Assembly: GCF_964340395.1 (NCBI RefSeq)
Contig: NC_135552.1
Coordinates: forward strand, 20,085,181 to 20,149,180
Length of the DNA: 64,000 bases
From: Glandiceps talaboti
Lineage: Eukaryota; Hemichordata; Enteropneusta; Spengelidae
Reading direction: 5' to 3'
Shown: piece after piece, positions 32,201 to 50,530 of the stretch
How positions within the stretch are numbered: the first letter of the stretch is position 1
Layout: each line of letters opens with the position of its first letter
Position numbers and translations under genes: made by a program
Notes under the pieces: generated by a model
Databases searched by the model: none
What the model saw: the letters and a program-made list of their open reading frames with translations, nothing else
Told to the model about the DNA's origin: nothing

Positions 32201-33197
32201 TTTTATGTTATTAAATATGCATCATAGGTATATTGAGTAATGTATTAATTCACAATCTGTACATGACAAATGGACTTGTTCCTCTAGTTAAAAAGTTGGT
32301 CTTTATGACTGTTTTTGTTTAGAAGGAACAAAATCCTTCACACCTGTGATTTTAGACATATTTCAATGTCTCATATAACACAAGTTATGGTGTGTGTATA
32401 GTCTTCCTTGCAATTGTCAGAGAAATGAATAAAATATTATAATTTAGCATTTAATAGTTACAGTTTTGCATAGTACTGTAGTAGTAGTTTATCATAGTGA
32501 CATGCTGAGAAAGGCTTAAAAAAATTATTTGGTTCCAGTTACCCAACCCCACCTAGTTTTTCACTGATGACCCTAACTAACTTTTTTTTTTGAGCTGGGA
32601 AATCTATTGAATAATTTGTAACACACCAACCTAGATGTGTTCAACTATATCCATGTAAATTATTTTATTTGAATATAATTAAGTATGTTTTCATTTAGTG
32701 CTTGCTAACACTGTGTTCAAATTGTTTTTAAAAGACTTACCATTATTACATTTGCATGGACCTATGGTAGCAGCTCAATAGCCCTTTATACTTCCTTACG
32801 TTCCTGGGGAACATAGATTCTAGTACAGCCTCTATAAATGCATAGCATTACAGTAATCACATAGCAACCTCTATCCTATAAAGTCCCCAATTATACAGCT
32901 AGGTTGACTGGGACACAACCATGGTTCAAATCTTGTGCAAGGACTTTAGCCATTTAGGAGCAAACAACAGCAGCAAGGCTCAAACGTGCAACCTGTAGAT
33001 TTTAAGCTGGCCACTCTTAACTGTTCCTATCCACAACATACTGAATAAGTATACTTAAAATAAGGTTATGGGTGTGATCAAGACTTCTGAATATTCACAA
33101 AAATGTAGACCATACTTTCATGTCCCTATGCTTTTAAGCTGTTAATAATTTGCAAAGAGAAACTAATGTTAGATCTTTGAAACGTTGTGAAAGTTGT
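32201..33197. other. Intergenic, no feature seen
   Basis: AT-rich sequence between the LINE tail and the 3' end of the dioxygenase gene. Its right part is probably the 3' UTR of that - strand gene, though no clear polyadenylation hexamer was identified. Confidence 0.5.
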
Positions 33198-34892
33198 TTA
33201 AATTTTGCCACTGGTTTCTAACTCTTGGAATAATTTTTTGTGATACTCGGCTCTCCTTTTGTGTAGTTCTTCGTCATCTTTACAACTCTTTGCCCAGTAT
33301 GTCAGTCCAATTGCTGGTCTCCAGCGTACTTCAGATCTGCACAAAAAAACAACAACAACACATCACTCAGCTCTGGATGATAATAATGTGCATTACCTTA
33401 CCACATATGAAAACACACATGGTCAATTTAATGTGCTTTCAGTGAATTTAATAGTTGAGTGACATTGATCATTATATTATGTACAGTCTTTTATTTATTT
33501 ATTCAGCTTTTGACATATAAAGTCAGGATGAGTCACACAGGTGACTACTAACACCTATAGAAGTGACCCTCCTCAATGTTCAGTGTTAATGCAGGAGGAA
33601 ACTGGAGTTGGGAAAACCTGCGTTGTTCGGTAGAGTTAAACTGAACAACACTCTTCTTACTTACAGCGTGGTAAATTTAATCAAACCCTGAACGGGGTTC
33701 GAACCCCGACCGCAGTGGTAAGAGGCAAGTGGTTTAACCACTCGACCACCGACAACCCCACTTAACCCCACTCTTCTGATGAACACTCCCTGTTTTAATA
33801 ATAACACTGACTTAAACTCCTACATATATATGCAAAGATGTCTCTTACTTCCCAAGCAACAGATGTAAACACAATTACTCACTTGTTATTACCAGCACGG
33901 TGAACCATGTAAGGATGGTGTCCAAGTAAGGTTCCTACAAAACAATGAGAGGAAACACAATTACATAAATTTATTAACTTGAACGATGTTTTATTTTTTA
34001 TAGTAATCAACATACTATGCAAGTGAAATACTGACTCTGACAATTTCAAAGTACTGAAAATTCTATAAAATTATGTAAATGCTGCTTGGACCAGAAGAAG
34101 AACATTTTATCTTAAAAATTCTACTACATGAATGTCTTTGGTAAAGGCTGATATGAGATCAACTCTACCAAGATGTATTCCACAGATTTTACACATATTC
34201 CTCACTAAATTTATAAGAAACGTTTACCAAAGTTCCCACTCTCTGCAGCTTTATTTATATAACTTATTTACAGAGGGTAGTCCTATCAACCGTAAAGCTA
34301 CTCTCCCAAGGAGCCTCTACCAGTAAAATATAAGAGAAATTCATATCTAAAGCTTTACCCAATACGCTGTGATAATACTGAATATATAGGAGCATGTAGA
34401 AAAATTAATAGTCCAGTCATAGCCTTCCAAGACTGGCTTCAAGAATTTACCTGACAGCAGAATCATATAATTTATCTTATAAAATTAAATTAAAACTAAA
34501 ATTAGGTGTCTATAAGTATACCAATACAGTTTGATTTGAGGGTTTATCAATCAAATGATTTAAAGATAGAAATATCAAATTTGTCATAATGCCTCAAACT
34601 ACAAACTACTCAAACTAAAAATAAAGTTACTGCAGCATGGTAAAAAGTTCTTACAACAATACTGTTAATCTAAATTAAAATTCTTGCACTTACACCACTT
34701 ATGAATACATTATGCCATATTTGCCTCATGTATGTATGTATATACATACATACACATCTGTTCTAATTATGTTTTATTTCACTTTAGGTGACATATAAGC
34801 CTATTTGGCTGGGAGGTTGTGTAATGTAAATTGTTTTATTTTTTTGCGGTAGTCTGTTTACCTCATGTCACTATAATAAATGATTCTACTAC

Positions 34893-34928
<36 letters not shown>

Positions 34929-35146
34929 TATCCAAATGTAGGTTCCAGATCTTCTGGTGTAAAGTGCTCGATACGGATGTAGAGCTTGATAAATGAGTGA
35001 AAAAAGGTGACTTGGTTACTTGTGATATTCGATTCTCCACTACAAATTTGACTTTGACATGTGTGACCAGCTATACTGGCCATACAAAACAAATTTGTAG
35101 TGGAGAATCGAATGTAACGAGTAACCAAGTCACCTTTTTTCACTCG

Positions 35147-35208
<62 letters not shown>

Positions 35209-35531
35209 TGTGTGTGTGCCTCTATAAAGCTAAAACTGAATTATCATACGCACCTTTCTTAGCATCTGCACAGACTTCTTTATTTTTCATATCATCTGTG
35301 TATTCTATCAGTTTCTGACTAAACCCAATCATGTCTGTCTTTTCATGGTCAATCAATCCTTCTTTGTGAGATCCAGGTACATAAAACATACAACCATTTT
35401 CCTCATCGGCATCATCTAGTGCTAGCCAAAATGTTAATCCTGTATAAAATATAACAAGTTTTAAAGTCAACTAGTGTGTATAAAAATGGATCAGCTGACA
35501 TGTTGTAAACAACAAACTCTAAGTTTATTGC

Positions 35532-35572
<41 letters not shown>

Positions 35573-38500
35573 TGTGTGTCATCATCAATTTTATTTTATT
35601 TTACTTATTTCTGTTCGATTTGAGAATTGTAACCTTTAGTAATTCCTCTCGAAAATGTCTTGTGTTTGAATATATTATATATCTAAAACATCTTAGTTAG
35701 TTAGTTCACCACAAATAGGTACACATGAATGCAAATACAATATAACCATAACACAAAAGATTGTAAGACTTGTTTTTGAGGTGTCTCCACAACAACAAAA
35801 GAAGAGAAAAATAGCTACACAAATATATGTGATGAAAAGATCAGACATTTTTCAAATTGTTTAATTAAGACATTATATAATTTTATAGCAATAGACTGTG
35901 ACAAAAGAAAACCATTTCTAGTCTCCAGAATCGATCTGAATATATCCTATATTAGTCAGAGTATGGATATGTGGACAAAATTATTTCAACATTTTGATAT
36001 CTATCACCAGATCAACTGACCCTGCACAGCTTATGTTAATTATGTTAATATGGTCACCACACAGTCAAGCTACAAGATATCACAAAAAAGGTCTCACAAA
36101 CACATCATTTACAATTCTATATATATCCACAGGGTACAGGACAAATAATCAATTTTGTACTCGCGATTTTCCGGATTTCTAATATTATTTTCTGTACATT
36201 TCAAATAAAGTTTTAAATACCGTTTCCTCTCACTGTTTTTTTCTTCTATTTCCTACCTGATATCAATGTCATATCTGAGTTTATCAGCTTTGAATTAATT
36301 AGGATAATTAAGATAATAATGTTTTAAACAGACCACCTTGCAAGGCCCACCTGTAGTAACAAGCATATGACACCTTGCATTGTTTAGTTTACTATTGTAT
36401 AGGAATCAGGTGTTAATCCTTTATCATGTTTTTGTTGTACTACTTGTCTGGTTGGTGAGTGTGGGAAAGACAAGGGGACTAAGCTAGTTTGTTCTTGAAT
36501 TAGTAAGCTACTAATTAATGCAAAGCTGTTAAACTCAGATAAGACATTGATATCAGGTAGGAAATAGAAAAAAAAACAGTGAGAGGAAACAGTATTTAAA
36601 ACTTTATTTGAAATATACAGAAAATAATATTAGAAATCCAGAAAATCACGAGTACAAAATTGATTATTTGTCCTTTTCCCTGTGATATATATCCATACCT
36701 TTCTCATGCATGAAGTATTTTCCATCTTGATGTGGTGGTGTTTCTTTAGCGCCTGGTGGTTTGGAGAAAAACTGTACATTGTTTGGTTCACAGTCCATTC
36801 CAAGCAGTAAATCAGCCAAGCCATTAAATGCTGGTGATTCAGCTAAATCCTGGAATACAACACAAACAGTTGTCATATTTGGAATTAAAAACAAAACAAA
36901 AATAAAGTACTTTATTATGATTTACAAATGAAGATAAAACATTTAGTAAATACATTAATAATTATAACAATTCTAACTATATGTACATGCTACTAGGACA
37001 CAAGTAAAACGTTATGTACAAATTGTTGTAAAATGCCCTTGGTCCAATAAATTTGAAATAGATGACTTGTCGAGATTAACCTTCAATGCTGTGTCTCATG
37101 CTGGAATTAACTTTCAAAGGGCTGTGTCCCCACAATATTGAAAATGTTTGGATAGTAGGGTTCTGTTATTATTATATATGTTTATCCAAAACAACAAATT
37201 TCTGTAAAAATGACACTATGCGATCGTGCTTTCGTGTAACACAAACAATTGCGTCCTCAATCATTTGCACATCATTTGCATGCAGGTATACAACAAGGTT
37301 TTCGGTAATTGCACTGCGGTGCAAATACCACTTAGCATACATACACACCGGTGCAAGTAATCTATGGTACATGCATAATGAATGATCTCAGAAGGTTCAT
37401 TCTCCTCCTGCTTGAGAAGATCTCAAATTTTCAGAAACTTTTTACCGGGACATTTTGCTGAGACTGTGAATAATACACTGTCTGGATCTGAGCTTCACAT
37501 AAGTGAACAATCATCAACATTGTCTACAATTTGTGTATGTCGCGGTGTACACAGTGCATTCCAAGTCTGCACTTCGATACAAGACAAAAGAGACTTTACA
37601 ATTTACATCAAACATTGTGAGTAGTTTTATTTGCCATATCCAGTCATAAGTAAATTTCAAGTGTACTCGAAGTTTATAGATTTATGCATATTTTTTCTAT
37701 ACTTTAATACCCAAGTTTCTCATTCAGATGTTTCTTTAAGTTTGTGAAAATCTTTCAACTTTTAAATAAACAATGCATGTGATCATGATTCGGTGAACCT
37801 TCATGTTAAAATCCTACTGAGTTAGTTATAATGATATGCAATGATAGTACCATAGCCCCTCCTCCTTATTGGTGGAGGGTCTATGATAGAACCAAACTAC
37901 ACATACCTTAAAGAATTCATCGTGGTCCATCATTTTTTCCAATCTTATTATAGAGTTTTGATTTTCTTTGTCTTCATAAAACACCATTGTAGGCGGTATC
38001 TTGGGTATGACATCCTTTCTAAATCGACTCAACTCACGTTCAATAGATAGCACTTCTTGTTGTGATAGGAAATCTACCAACTGAATGTCATAAAAATATA
38101 CAATTCATATTTAATGACTCAAATATATTTCACTGTCATTTCACTGTCAACGTGCATTGTACAGCCCATTTCAAGTTACCATTTACCAGCTCTGTTCAAT
38201 ACAATCACACAGAAACAAATATGAAACTGCACATGCTACAAGCTAGCAAGATTGTATGAATACAGTTTCTTGCCAAAAAAAAATCTTGCAACATTTTGTA
38301 AAGGAAATGAACATGTAGCTTTGCAGATATCAAAAGATTGGAGTCTGCATGTCTGCATTTAGCTGCGCAACATTTTTAAATGGTTTATTTCATGACAGAC
38401 AAAACACAACAAGAAATTGTGATCATGCTACCTTAGTATAAAATATGCAGTTTCGTCATTGGCTTATGTATAGTTGTATCACACTGAGCTGGTGAATGGT

Positions 38501-39501
38501 AACTTGAAAAGGGCTGTGTCAGTTTCTTTTTATTGCTAAAGGTAATTAGGGCATTAAAGCATAGAGTGGAAAGAAATTTCTCTACCATGTCTGAGCATAA
38601 TTCTTACCAACAAAGCCAGTAAACTGAATGTATTGAAGGAAAAGTCCAGTTAGACTTATTTCTGCCTTTAATACACTTGTATTGATCAGCTCTATCAAGA
38701 CAATAAATTAGCAAACAGCCCCTACACTTCCACTGATATCATTAGAGACCACATTGACATCCAGACTACTCCCCTTATGTCACTGCATTTGTCACTGTGT
38801 TTGAATGTGTTTTGTAAGGCAACCTATTAGCAAATATCCCCTGTATTATATCATGTATTTTGTACAGCAATAAATAACCAAATATATTTTGTATTTGTTT
38901 TTTAAGGCAATAAAGTAGAAAATAGCCCCTCCCCTTATATCATTGTGTATGTGTCAAGTGTTTGTATTTGTTTTGTAAGGCACTAAATTAACAAATAGCC
39001 ACTACCCTTCACATCAGATCAGTAAATGTGTGTCTCGTCTGTGTGTGTGTATAATTTGGAAAGTCGTGTAAACGTGCGGTACAGCACGGACAACAACAGC
39101 AGAGGACAATAGGCGCTATGCATATACCCGCCACCAACGTTGATGATCCCTTTATGCATGACGAATTTCCTAGTCATGTATGTATGTTTGTCAGAAGATA
39201 CAAAATGATAGTCTACCAATTGTTTCGTTGTCATACTCCAGTATGTACATGAATCACCATTTGCTCGGGTTCCGCAAAGCCTCAGGGTGAAGGACTATGA
39301 TGGATCCAGTATGTACGTGACAAGCAACTAGCAAGCAAGCAATGACTACGACATGTTCCACGATACCTTTACGTAGCCTTGTTTATCAAACCAATGTTTT
39401 TCCTTGTTTTGGTCGATGCGATCGCTGTATTTCGGCCAAACCGAAACAGCTCCTTCTCCAGTTTTCAGTTTCTTGGTAGATTGTGTTGTTTCTTCTGCCA
39501 T
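33198..39501 (-). CDS. Phytanoyl-CoA dioxygenase (PhyH) family protein, six exons
   Basis: Exons on the - strand: 39501-39367, 38080-37907, 36849-36699, 35439-35254, 33934-33883 and 33336-33198. Phases agree at every junction and give 278 residues. The family comprises Fe(II)/2-oxoglutarate-dependent hydroxylases. Visible hallmarks are the HxD iron ligands in PPHQDGKYF (His143, Asp145), the core strand FWLALDDADEENGCMFYVPG followed by SH, and the distal histidine in GHHPYMVHRAG (His227). An arginine about 10-12 residues further (RWRPAIG) would bind 2-oxoglutarate. The N-terminus KHWFDKQGYVKLVDFLS is the usual family opening. No peroxisomal targeting tripeptide is seen (the C-terminus is SGKI), so it is probably cytosolic. 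The exact substrate is unknown; I do not assign it to PHYH or PHYHD1. All catalytic residues appear intact. Confidence 0.88.
33487..33759 (-). mobile_element. tRNA-derived SINE
   Basis: On the - strand it opens with a tRNA-like head: A-box-like TGGTCGAGTGGTTA and B-box-like GGGTTCGAACCCC. Then comes GCAGGTTTTCCCAACTCCAG and TTTCCTCCTGC, like the conserved central domain of animal SINEs. It ends in an AATAAATAAATAAA tail. Length is about 270 bp. It lies inside the intron between the last two dioxygenase exons, in the same orientation as the gene. Confidence 0.75.
34995..35145. mobile_element. Foldback element with 56-bp inverted arms
   Basis: The left arm 34995-35050 (GAGTGAAAAAAGGTGACTTG...) and right arm 35090-35145 are near-perfect inverted copies meeting at ACAAATTTG / CAAATTTGT. 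The loop is about 39 bases and contains CCAGctataCTGG. A (TA)n/(GT)n microsatellite follows. It is located in an intron of the dioxygenase gene. Confidence 0.8.
35155..35219. repeat. GT microsatellite
   Basis: An interrupted (GT)n run; a second run lies at 35535-35579. Both are in introns of the - strand dioxygenase gene. Confidence 0.9.
36128..36684. mobile_element. Non-autonomous DNA transposon with ~180-bp terminal inverted repeats
   Basis: The left arm starts CACAGGGTACAGGACAAATA at 36128; the right arm ends as its inverse at 36684. The arms match for about 180 bp. A 9-bp direct repeat ATATATATC flanks it (36119-36127 and 36685-36693). Long inverted repeats plus a 9-bp target duplication suggest a Mutator-like origin (inference), although the duplicated sequence is low complexity. 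Single arms occur at 22278 and 26126. It sits 14 bp inside the intron from the donor of dioxygenase exon 36849-36699. Confidence 0.75.
36900..37906 (-). other. Dioxygenase intron
   Basis: AT-rich, with an imperfect palindrome of the CATAGACCCTCC family at 37850-37887 just past the splice donor of exon 38080-37907. No other feature is seen. Confidence 0.6.
38081..39366 (-). other. Dioxygenase intron 1
   Basis: Contains several degenerate repeats of AAATAGCCCCT...TATATCATTGTGT type between about 38700 and 39010. No exon signal is seen. Confidence 0.55.
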
Positions 39502-40084
39502 GCTAACACTTTGACTTTAAAGGGAACGTTCGTCGAATTTGTGGATTTAAGCGAGTCAGGTGATTAAGGTCATGAACCCTATACCATTTTGATTACCCAG
39601 TGTCCTGTTCGACACTAGTAAATTAATAGGCTGATAATAGTACTAATAGACCTGCCCAAAAAATTCTGGTTTGACGAAAAATAAAACAATAATCTCAAAC
39701 AGTATATAAAATGAAAACTTGTTTGAATTAAATAATGCGTGGATTCCATCGTAAAACTATACATAAACGGTTAAAATTCGAAAAATATAAAATACTATAG
39801 CTAAAATAAAATAATACTTTCGGGTTGCCATACTAGTGTCTATGCTGAAAGGGACAGATCGTTTAAAAATAGTCAAGTTTAGCCTATATGCTGTTGTATG
39901 CTGAACTTCTGCATCATCAAATCGAGGATGCAAAGCGTTGTTTCAGTTAAAGTAGGCCCTTAAAAGTTATGCATTTATTTGGAAAGAAAGAAATTGACTG
40001 TGATTTGGACCGTGATTTAGCCAAAAAATATCCAACATTAACTTATAATCTTCAATGGAAAGTTTCTGACAAGTGTCTTAATAA

Positions 40085-40190
40085 GGGGTCGGTCAGTTTC
40101 TTCGGCGGGGGGGGGGATTGTTTGGATCTCCCTGGCAGTAGGGGGTCCTGTTTTGAAAATTTTGGAAAGGGGGTGTTATTGTATTTTATA
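40085..40190 (+). repeat. Interspersed G-rich repeat copy
   Basis: Reads GGTCGGTCAGTTTCTTCGG, a G-run, GGCAGTAGGGGGTCCTGTTT and TGAAAATTTTGGA. It is a counterpart of 7985-8150 on the other strand. Confidence 0.6.
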
Positions 40191-40288
40191 TTGTGAGCTA
40201 ATATTGTATTCTAGGAAGGTCATGATACAAAATGCAATGGCGTTATTAGGTATATAATGTACGCCCTCCCAGCCCATAATGGAGGAAA

Positions 40289-40350
40289 GCAAACTTTGAA
40301 CGACATAATGGGCGAGGACAGCCGAGCCCATTATGGAGTGCAAAGTTTGC
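40289..40350. repeat. Two-tier palindrome
   Basis: Outer arms GCAAACTTTG / CAAAGTTTGC and inner arms CATAATGGGC / GCCCATTATG are separated by five unpaired bases on each side, with a 12-base loop. A further CCCATAATGG copy lies just to the left. Confidence 0.85.
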
Positions 40351-41182
40351 TTGAGTACACATACACACACATATACACTTCAATGAACTGCTGTGACCAC
40401 AAATTTGTTTCATGAATGCGTTGTACTTTTAAACAGTGGCAATGCCAATCATAAGTAACAACATACATTTCGAAAAAATACCTAGTCGTATGAAGAAACA
40501 GAACAAATAAGCTTGCATTGTTATGCTCGTTCCGGGGCCGCGATGCCCAATAACGGAGTACATTAATTTATCAGTAATAATGTACATACAGCGATGACGT
40601 CACAAAATACACTGGAATTGGTAATGCTATAATATAATATATTCAAAACGACATCGAGACAACCCTAGGACCCCCTTGAGGGGTGTACATATCCATGTCT
40701 CAAGCGCTTCTCCTTACATTATAATGTCAATAGATAACATTAGAGATTGAAAAAAATAATACAACCCATATGTTTGAGAAACGAGTTATAGGGACGTCAG
40801 CCTGTTTGGGGTTTTGTAAGGGTACCGGTGTGAATTGTGAATGATATTTTGTCGACCTAAGAGATATATCCACCGACCCCGACCCCTGGCCGGACATAGT
40901 GACCGGCCCCTAATTTTACTTTCTTTCATAGATATCGCATATTTCGAAACATTATACTAGTACATGTATCGGTTGACAATCTAGATCGGTATTTTCCAAT
41001 GAATCAGTCTTCGTTTCCGCCTATCCACACACTTTGTTAGTTGACTTGGAGTTACGGAGCGGTCCCAATGATTAATTGGTCGAAATACGTACAATCAGGG
41101 ATTCCTGGATTGAATCGTTGGTCCCTCGTCGATCAATAACCGTTTATTAGCCCCGAACGATTGTTTCTCGTATGGCCACAGT

Positions 41183-41291
41183 ACAGGGAGCGCAGGCTCA
41201 GTTAGTTTTGTTTACAAATACAAACAAACAAGTAAACAAACAAACAAAACACAAACAAGTAAACCAAAAACCAAACAAACACACAAACAAA

Positions 41292-41340
<49 letters not shown>

Positions 41341-41630
41341 TCCCCCAAATAGCCTCACCAATGGAGGGTATCTCCATTGGTGACTATTTGGGGGGTAGTG
41401 TTTGTTTGTTTGTTTGTTTGTTTGTTTGTTTGTGTGTGTGTGTGTTTGTTTGTTTGTTTGTTTGTTTGTTTGTTTGTTTGTTCATGTATTTATCTACTCA
41501 TTTATCGGTTTATTTGTTTATATTTTTGTTTGTTTGTTTGTTTGTTTGTTTGTTTGTTTGTTTGTTTGGGTATTTTTTATTCGTTTGTTTGCATTTGTAA
41601 ACAAAAACTAACTGAGCCTGAGCTCCCTGT
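41183..41630. mobile_element. ~450-bp foldback element with AAAC-repeat arms
   Basis: The left end (ACAGGGAGCGCAGGCTCAGT, TAGTTTTGTTTACAAAT) and right end (ATTTGTAAACAAAAACTA, ACTGAGCCTGAGCTCCCTGT) are inverted copies. The arms continue as (AAAC)n/(CA)n and (GTTT)n. The centre is a strong hairpin (about 41338-41398), CCCCCAAATAG.CTCACCAAT / ATTGGTGA.TATTTGGGGG. Open frames over the GTTT repeats are artefacts. Confidence 0.8.
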
Positions 41631-41749
41631 GGTTTTGCCTCGCTTTCCGACTTTCTTAAAAACAAACAAAAGAAACAAACATGCATATCATACATAAAAC
41701 AAAACAGGTGCCTGATTTGGCAATTCTTTCTACATTTTGTAAAGGGATA

Positions 41750-41753
41750 TATA

Positions 41754-41828
<75 letters not shown>

Positions 41829-41848
41829 ATTGATTGATTGATTGATTG
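41750..41848. repeat. TA microsatellite with TTGA tail
   Basis: (TA)n at about 41757-41826, then six ATTG units. Confidence 0.95.
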
Positions 41849-41988
41849 GTGGGAGGCATATTTCTAATTTTATTACACTATGTTTACTTAATAATACTCC
41901 CACGCTCCACCAGTTATGGCGACGGCAACAAATCTAAGGTCATACACACAAGGCTAAGGACATACATTACCATAAACATGTACCTTAG

Positions 41989-42170
41989 ATGTCTATGCAT
42001 GTGCACACGTCTGGTAGTATTCTATTGTCTCCAAGATGTCCAAAAACGCATTGGAAGAACAAAAACCAGCAAGATAGGGGGTTAGATATCTCAGGTGAAT
42101 ATTTTATTTGGACGACTGAGAATCTGCGCCTGATAAAAAGATACGTCAGAGCCCTAGATCGGACAAAATG
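41989..42170 (+). CDS. Candidate first exon (weak)
   Basis: An ATG-initiated open frame of 60 codons runs exactly to a strong donor, TG|GTGAGT, in phase 2. The latter half, GLDISGEYFIWTTENLRLIK then RYVRALDR, looks protein-like. No partner exon or family is recognised, so this may be chance. Confidence 0.2.
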
Positions 42171-42229
42171 GTGAGTTTCAAATAATTATTGAAGGGTGGT
42201 TCGACCCATAGACAAACATTGTCTATGCT

Positions 42230-43487
42230 GTACCATATCATCGTATCTATTGCACCAACATATAGCTAAGGGGTGAGCTAAGGGTCATCATAGCACGCAA
42301 TTAACAGTCACACATTGTCAGGAACTACAGGTTTGCACGTACATTGTACATACTAATTACAGACCATTTATAGCTACAGCTTGTATATCATGTTTCAATT
42401 CAAGTACCAGTATATATTTGAAGGTTCGCGATTTCTCTCATTCGGCTGAACACCACTCTCACTTCCCTGTAATTTGTAAAGAACAAATGGCGAAATGATG
42501 TTTTCCTCCTGTGTTTGCACGCCTGGAAAGTTTACTAAGCCCCTGGGAGTAAACGCTCTGGGTATCAGTACATCAACTCCAAGGGTTATAAGAGTTCACA
42601 GATATATGTATGCCTGTTCTTCTTTAAATGGCAATAGGTCATGATATATGCACTAGCTTGGAGACAAAATGAAAGAAAAACAACTTTACTATTCTTTACT
42701 ATAGTTTCATACGTGTGGATTATTTTAACCAGTTTTATTGGACGGCGACGGGTATCTCTCTGATGATACAATAGTCAGGCAGATGACACTCGTCACTATC
42801 CCATGTCATTCACGAACGATGTACATGTATGTATGTGCGTGTTTTGCAAGGTCAAGTCGAATGAATACAATTGTATTTGCGAAATACGGGGGGTGATGTA
42901 CAGTGCATAATGATCTCTGCTTGCAAATGGTATACGGTTTTGCATAGTAGGCCTACATGTATTATAAATTTGTATCTACAGCGAGCAAGTTGCGTTTGAA
43001 CTATACAGAACATAGCACGTTGATCGTATAGTGTCCATTCTGTGTAAGAGTGATTGAGGATGGGGTATATTTGCCAAGTTGTCCTTACCTGCAGTAACTG
43101 TTCACCTACCTACAATATAACTTCTGTGACTGTAACGAGTAGTCTTTTCCTAGGGTTCCAGCCCCCTGAAAACCATCTGCACAATATGCTTTCAATTTCG
43201 CATAGTCATGTTGATGCCGGGTGTTCATGTTATCAAATAAATACAGTACTCCAGTGAACAAAACACTTCTTTCTTTGGGGAAAGGGTAGCAGGGCTTTCA
43301 AGTTATCACAGTATTGTGTTCGTGGGAACATACTATAGTGTATTATAGATATGACCTTTTGTTGACCTTTTCAGTTGCTCTACCAAATACCAAAAATCAT
43401 TGAACCGACAAAATGCGTCACTGTACATTAGTTATAACACTCATAGTCTACTAAGTAGGTGGGAAAAAAATTTATGTTTCCGACAAC
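42230..43487. other. Intergenic, upstream of the 43488 start
   Basis: No gene is seen. Low repeat content compared with flanks. Confidence 0.5.
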
Positions 43488-49943
<6,456 letters not shown>

Positions 49944-50530
49944 GCGATGAGAATTTGCTGTTTAGATTCATAATGCCAAATTGAATTTGAAAGTAGCGTG
50001 GCTAATTTTCTAATATCCCTTGTTACAGTTGCTATGCCTCTAGTTTTGCACGGAGACGATTGTAGTCACGCAGCACAGAGCTTGAGGAGGACACACTTTG
50101 AAAAATGAAAACAATAGTTTACCAGAATTTTGGTAATTCACACTTCACCGCTAGTGCGATTCTCACCAACTTACAAACAATGTATTTTATGTAAGGTGTG
50201 TCATAGACATGTCTCCACTGTCTATGGGTGTATCTAGAGAGGCACGCACTATTTGTGCACATGCACCTTTACTTGTCTCTCTCATAAATCATCAATTACA
50301 TATTATATCACTTTTCAATAATGTGATACCGTTAATTCAGTAATGACAGTTGTATTGAATACTGCATTCAGACATTTGCTTGTAATTTACTAAAACTGCG
50401 CAGAATGTACATTTCTTAGATTTTTCTTGACATGGACTTTCAGCTAATAATTTAATTGCTATAAAAGTGTACTTTGTACATCTGTTATGTTCTTATTGAC
50501 ATGGACTTCTCTAATAAAAAACAACAAAAG
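49944..50530 (+). other. Probable 3' UTR ending at AATAAA
   Basis: Follows the stop at 49941-49943. AATAAA lies in CTCTAATAAAAAACAAC near 50513. A CATAGACA...TGTCTATG palindrome is at 50202-50226. Confidence 0.5.

Larger units (their letters stand above)
39502..41182. other. Intergenic, possible dioxygenase promoter side
   Basis: Lies upstream of the dioxygenase start codon on the - strand. Contents: the G-rich dispersed repeat at 40085-40190, a two-tier palindrome at 40289-40350, and a short G/C-rich tract at 40860-40915 related to the first. No gene is seen. Confidence 0.5.

Noticed and set aside
33690-33760. A genuine tRNA gene
   Set aside because: It has A- and B-box-like sequences, but the cloverleaf is not well formed and a SINE body and tail follow, so it was called a tRNA-derived SINE.
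41172-41697. Val-Cys-Leu-Phe repeat frames
   Set aside because: They read through the GTTT repeats of the foldback element.
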